Of a DNA stretch of 63,514 nucleotides, positions 37,173 to 45,579 are shown in pieces. The stretch covers positions 1 to 63,514 of the forward strand of contig CANGMZ010000003.1 of the NCBI GenBank assembly GCA_947454715.1, written 5' to 3'. Both the position numbers and the translations under genes were made by a program. This DNA comes from Chitinophagaceae bacterium (lineage in GTDB: Bacteria > Bacteroidota > Bacteroidia > Chitinophagales > Chitinophagaceae). The notes under the pieces were generated by a model. The model was given only the letters and a program-made list of their open reading frames with translations, ran no database searches and was not told the origin of the DNA. Each line of letters begins with the position of its first letter. Position 1 is the first letter of the stretch.

Positions 37173-38062
37173 AATCGCTCTGCTATTCTCAACCGTGCAC
37201 TGCGTGCGCGGGGATTTTTCTTTATTTCTTCTTCTGTGGGTTCTATCGGTTTGTTGTTGATAGGCTTCAGTAATGGGTTACTGTCTTCATTATCATCCCA
37301 AACCCCACGTTTTACATATTGTTTTACTATCCTGTCTTCTAACGAATGGAAGGATATAATACTTAATCTGCCTCCCGGTTTTAAACTCTGTGCAGATTGT
37401 TGCAGCAAGTCTTTCAATACGCCCAGTTCGTCGTTAACCTCTATTCTGAGTGCCTGAAAAACCTGAGCCAAATATCGGTTAGGGTTTCCTCCTCTGATCA
37501 CCGGAGCCAGCATAGCTTTCAGTGATGCTATTGTACTTACCTGCATTGCCTTGCGGTTGTCTGCAATGTGCTTTGCCAGTTGCTTAGAGTTTCTTACTTC
37601 GCCATATTGCTCGAACAGCTTGTGTAGCTGCGGTTCGGTATATGTGCGGAGTATGTGTGCGGCAGTCAACTCTGATCGCTGATCCATTCTCATGTCGAGC
37701 GGGCCATCGTATCTCAGTGAGAAGCCGCGTTCTGCGGTATCGAACTGGAAAGAACTAACTCCAAGATCTGCAAGGATGCCATCTACTTCGCTATGTCCGT
37801 GCAGCCTTAAAAAGCGGCGCAGGTACTTGAAGTTTTCTTTAACCGGTATCAGTCTGTCGTCTTCCGGTTTGTTTCTCCATGCGTCTTCGTCTTGGTCAAA
37901 CGCTATCAATTTTCCTTCCGGTCCCAGCTTTGAGAGTATAAGTTTGCTATGTCCACCACCACCGAAAGTGGCATCAACATAAACACCGTTCTCTTTTATT
38001 GCCAAACCATCTACTGCTTCATTTAAAAGAACTGTTGTGTGGTAAAAAGCCGGATCAGTCAT
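37169..38062 (-). CDS. rsmH: 16S rRNA (cytosine(1402)-N4)-methyltransferase
   Basis: 297 residues matching RsmH/MraW: HTTVLLNEAVDGL at the start, the SAM motif VDATFGGGGHSKLIL, DGILADLGVSSFQFD and the SFHSLEDRIVKQ end. It N4-methylates C1402 in the ribosomal decoding centre. The start overlaps the mraZ stop by eight bases and the end overlaps ftsL by four, so the first three genes are coupled. Confidence 0.97.
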   Translation of the reverse strand: MTDPAFYHTTVLLNEAVDGLAIKENGVYVDATFGGGGHSKLILSKLGPEGKLIAFDQDEDAWRNKPEDDRLIPVKENFKYLRRFLRLHGHSEVDGILADLGVSSFQFDTAERGFSLRYDGPLDMRMDQRSELTAAHILRTYTEPQLHKLFEQYGEVRNSKQLAKHIADNRKAMQVSTIASLKAMLAPVIRGGNPNRYLAQVFQALRIEVNDELGVLKDLLQQSAQSLKPGGRLSIISFHSLEDRIVKQYVKRGVWDDNEDSNPLLKPINNKPIEPTEEEIKKNPRARSARLRIAERL

Positions 38063-38531
38063 CTGCTAAGTTTTCAAATGGGTTACCGTAATCTTTAGCC
38101 ACGTCTGCTGCCAATGCGCTAAAATTCGCTGCATGTTGGCGCAGGTACTCATAATATGTATCTTTATCCCACAGCTCTACTTTGCTTCCTTGTGCTGCTA
38201 CGATCATGTCTTTTTTAATTCCGGCGTATTCCAGCAGCGACTTAGGTAGCAATAGTCTGTCAGCACTATCTAATTCCAAAGGCGTGGCTCCATTCATAAA
38301 TAATCTTTTGAACTCTCTGACACTTGGTACCAGGTCATTCATCTTGTTGATTTTATTGGCAATTGGATTCCAAACCTCTGTAGTATACAGTGTCAAACAT
38401 TTTTCAAAACCACGATTAACGACAAAATTACCCCCGTTGCTTTCCGGCAATTGCTTGCGGAAGCCCGATGGTAGCAGGAAACGCCCTTTGGCGTCGATTG
38501 CTACTTCATATTCACCGAGGAAATTTGTCAT
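38055..38531 (-). CDS. mraZ: Transcriptional regulator MraZ
   Basis: 158 residues with two SpoVT/AbrB-type repeats: FLGEYEVAIDAKGRFLLPSGFRKQL (residues 4-28) and LELDSADRLLLPKSLLEYAGIKKDM (~80-104). MraZ proteins form rings that bind several short direct repeats upstream of mraZ and modulate the whole dcw operon. Matching 10-bp repeats lie at 38551-38590, 20-59 nt before this ATG, so autoregulation is expected. First gene of the cluster. Confidence 0.96.
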   Translation of the reverse strand: MTNFLGEYEVAIDAKGRFLLPSGFRKQLPESNGGNFVVNRGFEKCLTLYTTEVWNPIANKINKMNDLVPSVREFKRLFMNGATPLELDSADRLLLPKSLLEYAGIKKDMIVAAQGSKVELWDKDTYYEYLRQHAANFSALAADVAKDYGNPFENLADD

Positions 38532-38550
38532 TGTTTGTAATATTGTCGTT

Positions 38551-38590
38551 TGTCAACACAAAATAACACAATTTCCCACAAATCGACACC
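38551..38590 (-). promoter_or_regulatory. Four 10-bp direct repeats: probable MraZ operator
   Basis: Plus-strand decamers at 38551, 38561, 38571 and 38581 each end in ACACA, ACACA, CCACA and ACACC; on the minus strand they read (T/G)GTGKKNN. Known MraZ sites are direct repeats of a GTG-containing core with a 10-bp period. A TATTTTG -7-like element (38559-38565) overlaps the array, so binding would act on the promoter. Confidence 0.7.
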
Positions 38591-38803
38591 AAAAACGAAC
38601 TACTTAATTATCCACATTCTTATATGTGGCTGTAATGCTTACTGAGTATGCATTACAGCTGTTTTTGTGTATTAGTTCGAAAAAGGCGTGTTGATAACTT
38701 GTGAATAAGGGTGGATAAGCTGTTAATTAGCTTGCATATAGTAAATTTGCATTTAAAAAACATCATTTAACAAATCAGATAAGGGAAAAACCAACTTTTT
38801 GAA

Positions 38804-38811
38804 TATCTTTG
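38804..38811 (+). promoter_or_regulatory. -7 element (TATCTTTG) of bamD
   Basis: Exact TAnnTTTG match ending 9 nt before the ATG at 38821, predicting a leader of only a few bases. Confidence 0.55.
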
Positions 38812-38820
38812 TCACCCTAT

Positions 38821-39636
38821 ATGCAGTTACGCGTTAAAAATTTATTGTATTTGTTTTTAGGCCTTGTGATGTTCAGCTCATGCGGGAACTTCGAGAAGGT
38901 TAGAAAAAGCAGTGACGTCAACTATAAGCTGACGAAGGCGAACGAATACTTCGACAAGAAGGATTATACGCATGCATACGAGCTGTACAAGGATTTGATG
39001 CCTATCATGAAGAGTACACGTAATTTTGAAGCGTTGTATTATAGGTATGCGTACACGTTTTACTACATGAAGGCATACATTGATGCATCTTACAATTTCA
39101 AAAACTTTACTGAATATTTCCCTACAAGCAAGCTGTCTGAAGAATGTGAGTTCATGAGTGCTGTGTGTTTGTATAAATATGCACCAAAATATACACTTGA
39201 CCAGACGAATTCAATAAAGGCATTGGAAGCATTGCAATCTTATGTGAACAGATACCCGAATTCAACAAGAGTAGCTGAAGCCACTAAGTACATTGATGAG
39301 AGTCACAAGAAATTAGAGACTAAGGAGGCGGATGCTGCGAAACTGTATTTCAATATCAGTCAGTTTAAAGCGGCAACTGTGGCTTATAAAAGTGTTTTAC
39401 GTAATTACCCTGAATCAGCGAACAGCGATTTGTATCAGTTCATGATTATGAAGGCAATGTACAAATATGCAAAAGCAAGTGTACCTGAAAAGCAGGAAGA
39501 GCGCTATGCGAATGCAATAAGTGCATACAGGGAGTTAAAAGATAATTATCCGAAATCGAAATATCTTTCTGAAGCGGAGCAATTAAATACAGAAGCAAAT
39601 AATAACGTCAAAAAAATACGCGATGAGCACAAGTAA
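38821..39636 (+). CDS. bamD: Outer membrane protein assembly factor BamD
   Basis: 271 residues from the ATG at 38821; an in-frame TTG four codons earlier is less likely, because it falls inside the TATCTTTG promoter motif. A lipobox (MFSSC, Cys21) marks it as a lipoprotein. Tetratricopeptide-like helical repeats follow (DYTHAYELYKDLMPI, NSIKALEALQSYVNRYP, QFKAATVAYKSVLRNYP, ERYANAISAYRELKDNYP). It works with BamA to insert outer-membrane beta-barrel proteins. The 3' end overlaps the start of the rpoZ-like gene by 14 nt, as commonly seen for this pair in Bacteroidota. Confidence 0.93.
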   Translation: MQLRVKNLLYLFLGLVMFSSCGNFEKVRKSSDVNYKLTKANEYFDKKDYTHAYELYKDLMPIMKSTRNFEALYYRYAYTFYYMKAYIDASYNFKNFTEYFPTSKLSEECEFMSAVCLYKYAPKYTLDQTNSIKALEALQSYVNRYPNSTRVAEATKYIDESHKKLETKEADAAKLYFNISQFKAATVAYKSVLRNYPESANSDLYQFMIMKAMYKYAKASVPEKQEERYANAISAYRELKDNYPKSKYLSEAEQLNTEANNNVKKIRDEHK

Positions 39637-39943
39637 AAAATCCCTCGCATCTGTTAATCCATTAGTGGAAACGCGTGATGTGATCGCACTTAAAGAAAAG
39701 ACCGGTAACCTGTATGAGTCAATTGCAGTTATTGGTAGACGTGCTAACCAGATATCTGTTAACATGAAGGAAGAACTTCACCGTAAGTTGGATGAGTTTT
39801 CTGTACATGCAGATAATTTGGAAGAAGTTCACGAAAATAAAGAGCAGATAGAGATATCTCGCATTTATGAGCGTATGGCCAATGCACCATTGCAGGCGCT
39901 TACAGAATTTAACGACGACAGGATCTATTACCGTAAAAAGTAA
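39623..39943 (+). CDS. RpoZ-like RNA polymerase omega subunit (Bacteroidota type)
   Basis: 106 residues of the divergent Bacteroidota omega family: NPLVETRDVIALKEKTGNLYESIAVIGRRANQI (residues 12-44) carries the helix found in omega/Rpb6 that clamps the beta' subunit. Sequence similarity to E. coli RpoZ is weak. The overlap with bamD supports translational coupling. In related genomes coaBC and recN tend to follow, but here a terminator comes next and recN lies elsewhere in the window. Confidence 0.88.
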   Translation: MSTSKKSLASVNPLVETRDVIALKEKTGNLYESIAVIGRRANQISVNMKEELHRKLDEFSVHADNLEEVHENKEQIEISRIYERMANAPLQALTEFNDDRIYYRKK

Positions 39944-39962
39944 GGGTTTATCGATACTGAGA

Positions 39963-39996
39963 AGGCTATTCCGGACATCCGGAATGGCTTTTTTAT
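39963..39996 (+). terminator. Terminator after bamD-rpoZ
   Basis: AGGCTATTCCGG (39963-39974) pairs with CCGGAATGGCTT (39979-39990) with one G-U pair, followed by TTTTTTATTT. It lies 20 nt after the stop. Confidence 0.85.
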
Positions 39997-40096
39997 TTAG
40001 CATACCCCTTACAATATCTGTAGGGTAACTGTGTTATATTTATACTTACAGGACATTGTTGTTTTATATCATTAGTTGTAAAAGATTATACCCAAT

Positions 40097-40795
40097 ATGC
40101 CAAAACAATACAAACACCTTTTTTTTGATCTGGATCATACCCTTTGGGATTTTGATAAGAACTCTGAGGCTACACTGAAACAACTGTATCAGGAATATGA
40201 TTTGAAGAGCATGGGTATCGAAGATTTTGATGCGATGTTTGCAGCATATAATGTGCATAATGACAAGCTTTGGGATCGTTATCGCAAGGGTTTTATAAAA
40301 CGAGATGAACTTCGCTGGAAACGTATGTGGTTGATGTTGCTCGATTTCAGGGTTACAGATACTGCACTGGCGCATGAGTTAGGGGTGGCTTATCTTGAAA
40401 TATTACCAACGCAGACACTGCTGTTGCCACATACTAAGGAGCTGCTGGAGCACTGCAAGGGTAGGTATGAAATGCACCTGATTACGAATGGTTTTGAAAC
40501 TACTCAACGATTGAAGTTGCAATACTCAGGAATTGCCCGTTATTTTACTCATCTTATTACATCTGAAAAGAGTAATAGCATGAAGCCATATAAGGAGATA
40601 TTTGATTTTGCGCTTAATGCGGCTAATGCAGATGTAGAACATAGCATTATGATAGGTGATGCGGTAGACATAGATATATTGGGTGCTATAGATGCCGGAT
40701 GGGATTCTGTCTACTTCAATCCGCATAATAAACCACATGACCGAAAACCCACTTATGAGGTGCAACACCTTAAAGAGTTAATGGAAATATTTTAA
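40097..40795 (+). CDS. yjjG: YjjG-family noncanonical pyrimidine nucleotidase (HAD)
   Basis: 232 residues. HAD motif I is FFDLDHTLWDF with D11 and D13; motif II is LITNGF; the motif III lysine is in SNSMKPYKEIF; motif IV is MIGDAVDIDILGA. The match is to the YjjG family (TIGR02254), which dephosphorylates noncanonical pyrimidine nucleotides and so cleans the nucleotide pool. It is a single gene ended by a strong hairpin 5 nt after the stop. The exact substrate is not predictable from sequence. Confidence 0.9.
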   Translation: MPKQYKHLFFDLDHTLWDFDKNSEATLKQLYQEYDLKSMGIEDFDAMFAAYNVHNDKLWDRYRKGFIKRDELRWKRMWLMLLDFRVTDTALAHELGVAYLEILPTQTLLLPHTKELLEHCKGRYEMHLITNGFETTQRLKLQYSGIARYFTHLITSEKSNSMKPYKEIFDFALNAANADVEHSIMIGDAVDIDILGAIDAGWDSVYFNPHNKPHDRKPTYEVQHLKELMEIF

Positions 40796-40800
40796 TGTCA

Positions 40801-40828
40801 AAACCTACCCTCACAGGTAGGTTTTTTT
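40801..40828 (+). terminator. Terminator after yjjG
   Basis: AAACCTACC (40801-40809) pairs with GGTAGGTTT (40816-40824), loop CTCACA, then more T. It begins 6 nt after the stop codon. Confidence 0.88.
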
Positions 40829-40923
40829 CATAGATATAAGTGTTGTATCAAACAATATTTTATTGAAGCAGGTAGGTTTAAAATTATTGATAGCTAGCTA
40901 TAGTTTATTTATCTTTACGGGTA

Positions 40924-41607
40924 ATGTTGCATAGTAAGGAAAGGGACGATTCATATCTACAAAAGGGATTAAGAAAGCAGTTAGTACAGATTTTACGAGA
41001 AAAACAAGTTGACGGACAACAAGTACTTACTGACGAAAGAGTGCTAGCTGCTATAGAAGCAGTACCCAGGCATTTTTTTCTTGACCCGGCGTTTGAGCGT
41101 CAGGCTTATGAGAACAGGGCATTTCCAATTACTGCCGGTCAAACCATCTCTCACCCATATACAGTAGCATATCAGACGCAATTACTTGAAATCAAGAAGT
41201 TTGATAAGGTTTTGGAAATAGGTACCGGTAGTGCTTATCAGGCATGCGTGTTGGCTGAAATGGGTGTTACCTTATATACAATTGAAAGACAAAGAGAACT
41301 TTATGATTATGTAGGAAAGTTCTTCTTTATGAAGAAATATTTCAACATCAAGCGTTTTTATGGTGATGGTTTTGAGGGGTTACCCACTTTTGCGCCATTT
41401 GATAAAATCATCATCACTTGTGGTGCTCCTTTTATTCCACCAAAGTTGATAGAACAATTAAAACCGGGTGGTATTATGGTCATTCCTGTAGGGGATGATG
41501 GGAAGCAGAAGATGCTACGTATTACTAAGGATGCACAGGGTAAGATTACAGAAGAAGAAACCGGTGATTTTTCTTTTGTACCCATGCTGGAAGGCAAGAA
41601 TAAATAG
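40924..41607 (+). CDS. pcm: Protein-L-isoaspartate O-methyltransferase
   Basis: 227 residues. Conserved PCMT features: VPRHFFLDPAFERQAYENRAFPITAGQTISHPYTVAYQT (~49-87) and the SAM-binding VLEIGTGSAYQACVLAEMG (~100-118). The enzyme methylates isoaspartyl residues so they can revert to aspartate, repairing aged proteins in the cytoplasm. The ATG follows a TATCTTTA -7-like element by 6 nt, so the leader is very short. Transcribed alone between a terminator and a convergent gene. Confidence 0.92.
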   Translation: MLHSKERDDSYLQKGLRKQLVQILREKQVDGQQVLTDERVLAAIEAVPRHFFLDPAFERQAYENRAFPITAGQTISHPYTVAYQTQLLEIKKFDKVLEIGTGSAYQACVLAEMGVTLYTIERQRELYDYVGKFFFMKKYFNIKRFYGDGFEGLPTFAPFDKIIITCGAPFIPPKLIEQLKPGGIMVIPVGDDGKQKMLRITKDAQGKITEEETGDFSFVPMLEGKNK

Positions 41608-41638
41608 GTTCTTATTTGTGATTAGTTCAGGTAAAAAA

Positions 41639-42178
41639 CTAATACATAGGTTTCCTTCCTATCTGGAATCCGAAGTGGAAGTTAATATCAACAATGGAGC
41701 CTGGGCCGCTTATATAGAAGAGTTGGATGGAGCCGCCATTAGGGTCTGTTATTATTCGCTGGCACCCTTTCAGGCCTAGGGAAAGATCCATAAAAAAGAC
41801 TTTTGACTCACCAATATTGAAGTGATAACCCATGCCGCCCCCGGCTAAGATATAGGTAAAAGGCCCTGTAGAGCCCGCATCTATTCCGTGTTCATTACCA
41901 TTACCAATGCCTGCTTTTCCGTAGAAGAACATTTCGGTTCTACGAGTGGTAAAATGATAGTTTCTATATTCTGCATACCCCTGAGCCCCCGGACACAAAC
42001 CCCAATAAGCTGTGCCGGCAAATAACACGGAATTGTTGTTGTTAATTCTGTATTCTAATTTCACTCGCTCTTTGCTTGCCAGCCCCAAAGGGTTTGATTG
42101 ATAGATGGCAATTTGAGCGTTTGTTTCGATACTCGTCATGCAAAGTAATATGGTCAAACAGTAGTAGAAGCGTTTCAT
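41639..42178 (-). CDS. Exported, probably outer-membrane, protein of unknown function
   Basis: 179 residues from the ATG at 42178, chosen because it begins a clean signal peptide (MKRFYYCLTILLCMTSIETNAQ). The mature part has alternating hydrophobic strands (VKLEYRINNNNSVLFAGTAYW, FFYGKAGIGNGN, YILAGGGMGYHFNIG, VFFMDLSLGLKG, DINFHFGFQIG) and ends with a polar IGRKPMY, suggesting a small beta-barrel. I do not recognise a named family. It faces pcm and lies 96 nt after a Crp/Fnr regulator on the same strand, which may control it. Confidence 0.7.
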   Translation of the reverse strand: MKRFYYCLTILLCMTSIETNAQIAIYQSNPLGLASKERVKLEYRINNNNSVLFAGTAYWGLCPGAQGYAEYRNYHFTTRRTEMFFYGKAGIGNGNEHGIDAGSTGPFTYILAGGGMGYHFNIGESKVFFMDLSLGLKGCQRIITDPNGGSIQLFYISGPGSIVDINFHFGFQIGRKPMY

Positions 42179-42273
42179 TTGCATAGATTTTGTGTAAACA
42201 ATATTATTCTGTGCAAGATGTACATTACGAATCAGATATTCTTTGATAAATGTCAAATAAGTATGATGGCGTT

Positions 42274-42849
42274 TTATTTTGTTGCAATTTTTTTTCTAAT
42301 GCGACTTAATGTTTCGAGTGTAAGTCCAATATATGAAGCGATATAGGTAAGCGGAACCCGCTGCAGTAGGTGGGGGTAATTATCCATAAAATAGAGATAG
42401 CGTTCCTCTGCACTTTGTTTGCGTAAGAGGTATTGCCGCTCTTCACTTCTTATAAAATATTGCTCGGTTATTACTCTGGCTATATAGTTAAACTCGTCAT
42501 GTTCTTTATAAATGAGCTCTAGTTCATCCTTATGAATTCTTGCCAATATGCAAGGCTCCAACGTTTCAATATACTCATCTCCCGGTTGTCTGCTGTAAAA
42601 GCTTTTCACAGAGATTGCCATCAGCGATTCGTCAATAAAGCGTGAGCATACTTCTTCTCCATCTTTCATATAATACATACGTAAGAGTCCGCTTACAACT
42701 ACGTGAATATGATTACAAGTTTGCCCCTCACGCAGCAATAAAGTTTTTTTTGGAACTTCAATTATCTCTAATTTTTGCGCAAGCAATTCTTTTAGTTCAT
42801 TGCTGATGGGCTTTATGTTAGATATGAAGTTGAAAAGAGGAGAAAGCAT
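42274..42849 (-). CDS. Crp/Fnr-family transcriptional regulator
   Basis: 191 residues. The N-terminal cyclic-nucleotide-binding fold (~15-110) has the LLREGQTCNHIHVVVSGLLRMYY strands. The C-terminal helix-turn-helix is in LTYIASYIGLTLETLSRIRKK (~168-189). There is no FNR-type cysteine set and no clear PRSRSS-type cAMP pocket, so the effector is unknown. Short Bacteroidota members of this type commonly regulate nearby genes. The start lies 50 nt from an 11-bp inverted repeat that could be a binding site. Confidence 0.85.
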   Translation of the reverse strand: MLSPLFNFISNIKPISNELKELLAQKLEIIEVPKKTLLLREGQTCNHIHVVVSGLLRMYYMKDGEEVCSRFIDESLMAISVKSFYSRQPGDEYIETLEPCILARIHKDELELIYKEHDEFNYIARVITEQYFIRSEERQYLLRKQSAEERYLYFMDNYPHLLQRVPLTYIASYIGLTLETLSRIRKKIATK

Positions 42850-42898
42850 TTTCTAATAGCGTTATGATGTTGACAATAGTTTTAGTATTCGTTTTGTG

Positions 42899-42927
42899 TT
42901 ATTTGTATTCTATTAAAATACAAATAA
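42899..42927. promoter_or_regulatory. 11-bp inverted repeat upstream of the Crp/Fnr gene
   Basis: TTATTTGTATT (42899-42909) and AATACAAATAA (42917-42927) are perfectly complementary with a 7-nt spacer, 50-78 nt upstream of the regulator's ATG. It may be an operator; the AT-rich composition makes chance more likely than for GC-containing repeats. Confidence 0.35.
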
Positions 42928-43059
42928 TTATAAAATGTGAAATGCAAATGTAAATACTTTGGTATGTAACAATCTGTGGCTACTATTGGTAGTATTGCAG
43001 AGGTTTATTCAATGAAAAGCAGGAGTCCAATTTAGCGTTTATCTATTTAAAACTGCTAT

Positions 43060-43989
43060 CTAATCAATTCTTAATAAACTAATATTCCTTTGAATGCCTT
43101 TCCACTTAGATCTTTTGAGGGGGGAGTTTTTGAATATTTTATTAAAGGCATCTTCAGATATTTCTTCCCAATCGCGGAGGGATAAATTGAGGATCTCTGC
43201 GATGGGTGTGAAGTGTTGTTCTGCGTGGGGTTTTGAAAAGCGGTTCCATGGGCAAACATCCTGACAAATATCGCAGCCAAACATCCAGCCTTCCATTTTG
43301 TTTTGGTACTCAGATGGTATTAGCGCGTCTTTCAACTCAATAGTGAGGTATGAGATACATTTATTAGCATCTATGCGGGTTGGTGATACTATAGCATCTG
43401 TAGGGCAGGTATCTATGCAACGTGTGCAGGTGCCACAATGGTCTGTAGAGAATGGTGGATCTGCAACAAGTTCTAAATCAGTTATCAGAGTAGCTATGAA
43501 GAAAAATGAGCCGGAGTGGCGGGTAAGTACATTTCCATTTTTGCCTATCCAGCCCCGGCCACTGCGGACTGCCCAGCTACGCTCCAGTACAGGGGCGCTA
43601 TCAACAAAGCCCCGGCCATCGACTGCGCCTATATTGGTATTTATGAAGTCGAGTAGCTGGTTTAGTTTTTCTCTGATTACATAGTGGTAGTCAGTACCCC
43701 AAGCATATTTTGCAATTTTGGGTGCTTGTAGTTGTTGTTTTTCTGCAGGGAAATAATTGAAGGTGAGTGTTATTACCGACTTAGCACCTGGTACTAATTT
43801 TCGTGGGTCAATTCGTAAATCGAAGTTGCGCTCCATGTATTCCATGCCGGCATTGAAACCCTGTTTGAGCCACTGTTCCAGTCTTACTGCATCATCTTCC
43901 AGTTGCACTGCTTTGGCCACACCGCAACTACTAAAGCCAAGGCGAGTAGCCTCATCTTTTATCAGCAGAGTGTTTTTGTGCGGTGCCAT
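43060..43989 (-). CDS. queG: Epoxyqueuosine reductase
   Basis: 309 residues. Two [4Fe-4S] motifs are visible: CGTCTRCIDTCPTDAI and CDICQDVCPWN. The N-terminal cobalamin-binding region and GRGWIGKNGNVL are typical of QueG. It reduces epoxyqueuosine in tRNA to queuosine, using cobalamin. Start chosen at the first ATG. It follows yigZ by 55 nt on the same strand and closes the ribD-eamA-yigZ-queG run. The cobalamin-binding protein at 488-1270 is distant and no link is implied. Confidence 0.95.
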   Translation of the reverse strand: MAPHKNTLLIKDEATRLGFSSCGVAKAVQLEDDAVRLEQWLKQGFNAGMEYMERNFDLRIDPRKLVPGAKSVITLTFNYFPAEKQQLQAPKIAKYAWGTDYHYVIREKLNQLLDFINTNIGAVDGRGFVDSAPVLERSWAVRSGRGWIGKNGNVLTRHSGSFFFIATLITDLELVADPPFSTDHCGTCTRCIDTCPTDAIVSPTRIDANKCISYLTIELKDALIPSEYQNKMEGWMFGCDICQDVCPWNRFSKPHAEQHFTPIAEILNLSLRDWEEISEDAFNKIFKNSPLKRSKWKGIQRNISLLRID

Positions 43990-44044
43990 GTTTGTGCTTG
44001 TGTTATGTACTTTTGGGGATATTAAAGTTCAGAAAATGATTTGA

Positions 44045-44650
44045 CTATTGTGGCTTTATGGTAACGCCTCTTATCTCTGTCAGCTTCTGAACATAGTTGG
44101 CAATGTGTGGTTTAGGAATACCGGTATTAACGGTGCAAAACAGTTGAAGATCTTGTGAATAAATGGTTGCTTCACATTGTTTGAGCAGATAAAGCACTTC
44201 TCCCATAGAAGGGTAGTCGAAGCTGATTTCGTATAGCCCTTCAATCCATTTTTCTACACGAGGTATATTTTCTAAAGCTAGTGCAGTAGCGGTTTTGTAG
44301 GCATTAATAAGACCCGGAACACCTAATAAAGAACCGCCAAAATAACGTACAACAACAACTAAGATATTGGTAAGCCCCAAGCTGTCTATCTGTCCCAGAA
44401 TAGGTTTACCTGCGCTTCCCGATGGTTCGCCATCATCTGCTGCACGGTAGTTGAACCCGTCTGTTCCCAGTCGCCATGCCAAGCAGTGATGGTTGGCTTT
44501 AGGGTGTTCTTTTTTGAGTGCTTGCTGTCTTTCCTTTATGTCCTGCAAAGTAAAAACCGGATAGCTGAAGGCAAGGAACTTGCTGCCCCTGTCTCTGAAG
44601 TCCCCCGTTCCCGGAGCTGCTATGGTGGTGTATTTGTCGCCTGTTACCAT
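44045..44650 (-). CDS. YigZ/IMPACT-family protein
   Basis: 201 residues of the UPF0029/Impact family: the SRFLAFSYPV-like N-terminus, HHCLAWRLG, the DDGEPSGSAGKPILGQI signature and VVRYFGGSLLGVPGLINAY. Bacterial YigZ has no fully settled biochemical role; eukaryotic IMPACT acts in translation control. The start overlaps the 3' end of the upstream transporter gene by 7 nt, supporting co-transcription. A small C-terminal domain (~145-201) is DUF1949-like. Confidence 0.88.
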   Translation of the reverse strand: MVTGDKYTTIAAPGTGDFRDRGSKFLAFSYPVFTLQDIKERQQALKKEHPKANHHCLAWRLGTDGFNYRAADDGEPSGSAGKPILGQIDSLGLTNILVVVVRYFGGSLLGVPGLINAYKTATALALENIPRVEKWIEGLYEISFDYPSMGEVLYLLKQCEATIYSQDLQLFCTVNTGIPKPHIANYVQKLTEIRGVTIKPQ

Positions 44651-45519
44651 TTCATGTCTGCTGAAGCAATGAGTAGAATAGCTACAATAGAAAGCAGCAG
44701 ACCGATAATGCGTTGGCTGTTTGCTTTCTCTTTGAATATCAAAATAGCTGTGAGTGAAGAGGCTACTAATGTGCCGATATTGAGCACCGGGATAGTAGCT
44801 GAGCTTTGCATGATGCCGCTATTGATGCAGCGGATAAGGAAGTATATAGAGAAATAATTTGGTACACCAATGCAGATGCCTGCGATGATATTGCGCCAGT
44901 GTAGTTCTATTTTTTTTGTGATAATCATCACTGTAACCAAGGCAATACCCAGGCATGCAGCTACAGCAAAACAATAGATGGTATAGGTAGCTTGAACTTC
45001 GGCAGTATCGAGAAATGAACGTTGAACAAAATTGACAAGTGCATCGAGGAGCCCGCTACCTATGAACAAAAGCAAAGGCCATAACAGACTTGGCGTTTTG
45101 CCATTGTTCTCTTTAACGCGAGTGGTGAGATATACTGCAGGGAGTGCAAGTATTATGCCTGCAATTTTGGCTATGCCTGCGGCTTCTTTAAAGAAGACAA
45201 TAGCAATGACCACCGGAATGACCAGAGAAAGTTTATTAGATATAGTAGCGGTGGTGATGCCGTCGACCCGGGTGCAATAGGCGATGAGGTTGAATATGGA
45301 AATAAATGAAGCGCCCATTAACATTGCCCACAGGAACCAGGGTTGGCTGAAATTAGATGTGTGGAATGGTACATGGCCTAAGAATAAACTGCCGGTGATC
45401 ACGCACACGCAGTAATTGACCACGATGGCCTGTAGCGTATCTATCTTGAACTTGGGGAGTACTTTGAAGATAGCAGAGATGACTACGTTAAGTAATATGG
45501 TGATGATGAGGTAAAACAT
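44644..45519 (-). CDS. EamA/DMT-family transporter
   Basis: 291 residues with ten predicted membrane helices in two EamA repeats (~1-140 and ~155-290), as in drug/metabolite transporters that export amino acids, nucleotides or riboflavin-like compounds. The substrate is unknown. Between ribD and yigZ, it might move a flavin or pterin intermediate, but this is a guess from position. It begins 60 nt after ribD and overlaps yigZ by 7 nt. Confidence 0.85.
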   Translation of the reverse strand: MFYLIITILLNVVISAIFKVLPKFKIDTLQAIVVNYCVCVITGSLFLGHVPFHTSNFSQPWFLWAMLMGASFISIFNLIAYCTRVDGITTATISNKLSLVIPVVIAIVFFKEAAGIAKIAGIILALPAVYLTTRVKENNGKTPSLLWPLLLFIGSGLLDALVNFVQRSFLDTAEVQATYTIYCFAVAACLGIALVTVMIITKKIELHWRNIIAGICIGVPNYFSIYFLIRCINSGIMQSSATIPVLNIGTLVASSLTAILIFKEKANSQRIIGLLLSIVAILLIASADMKW

Positions 45520-45579
45520 AGATAAAACTAAAAGATTAAATAATTAAAGTAAAGAAAAACTAAAGCGTGTGTTTGTAGG

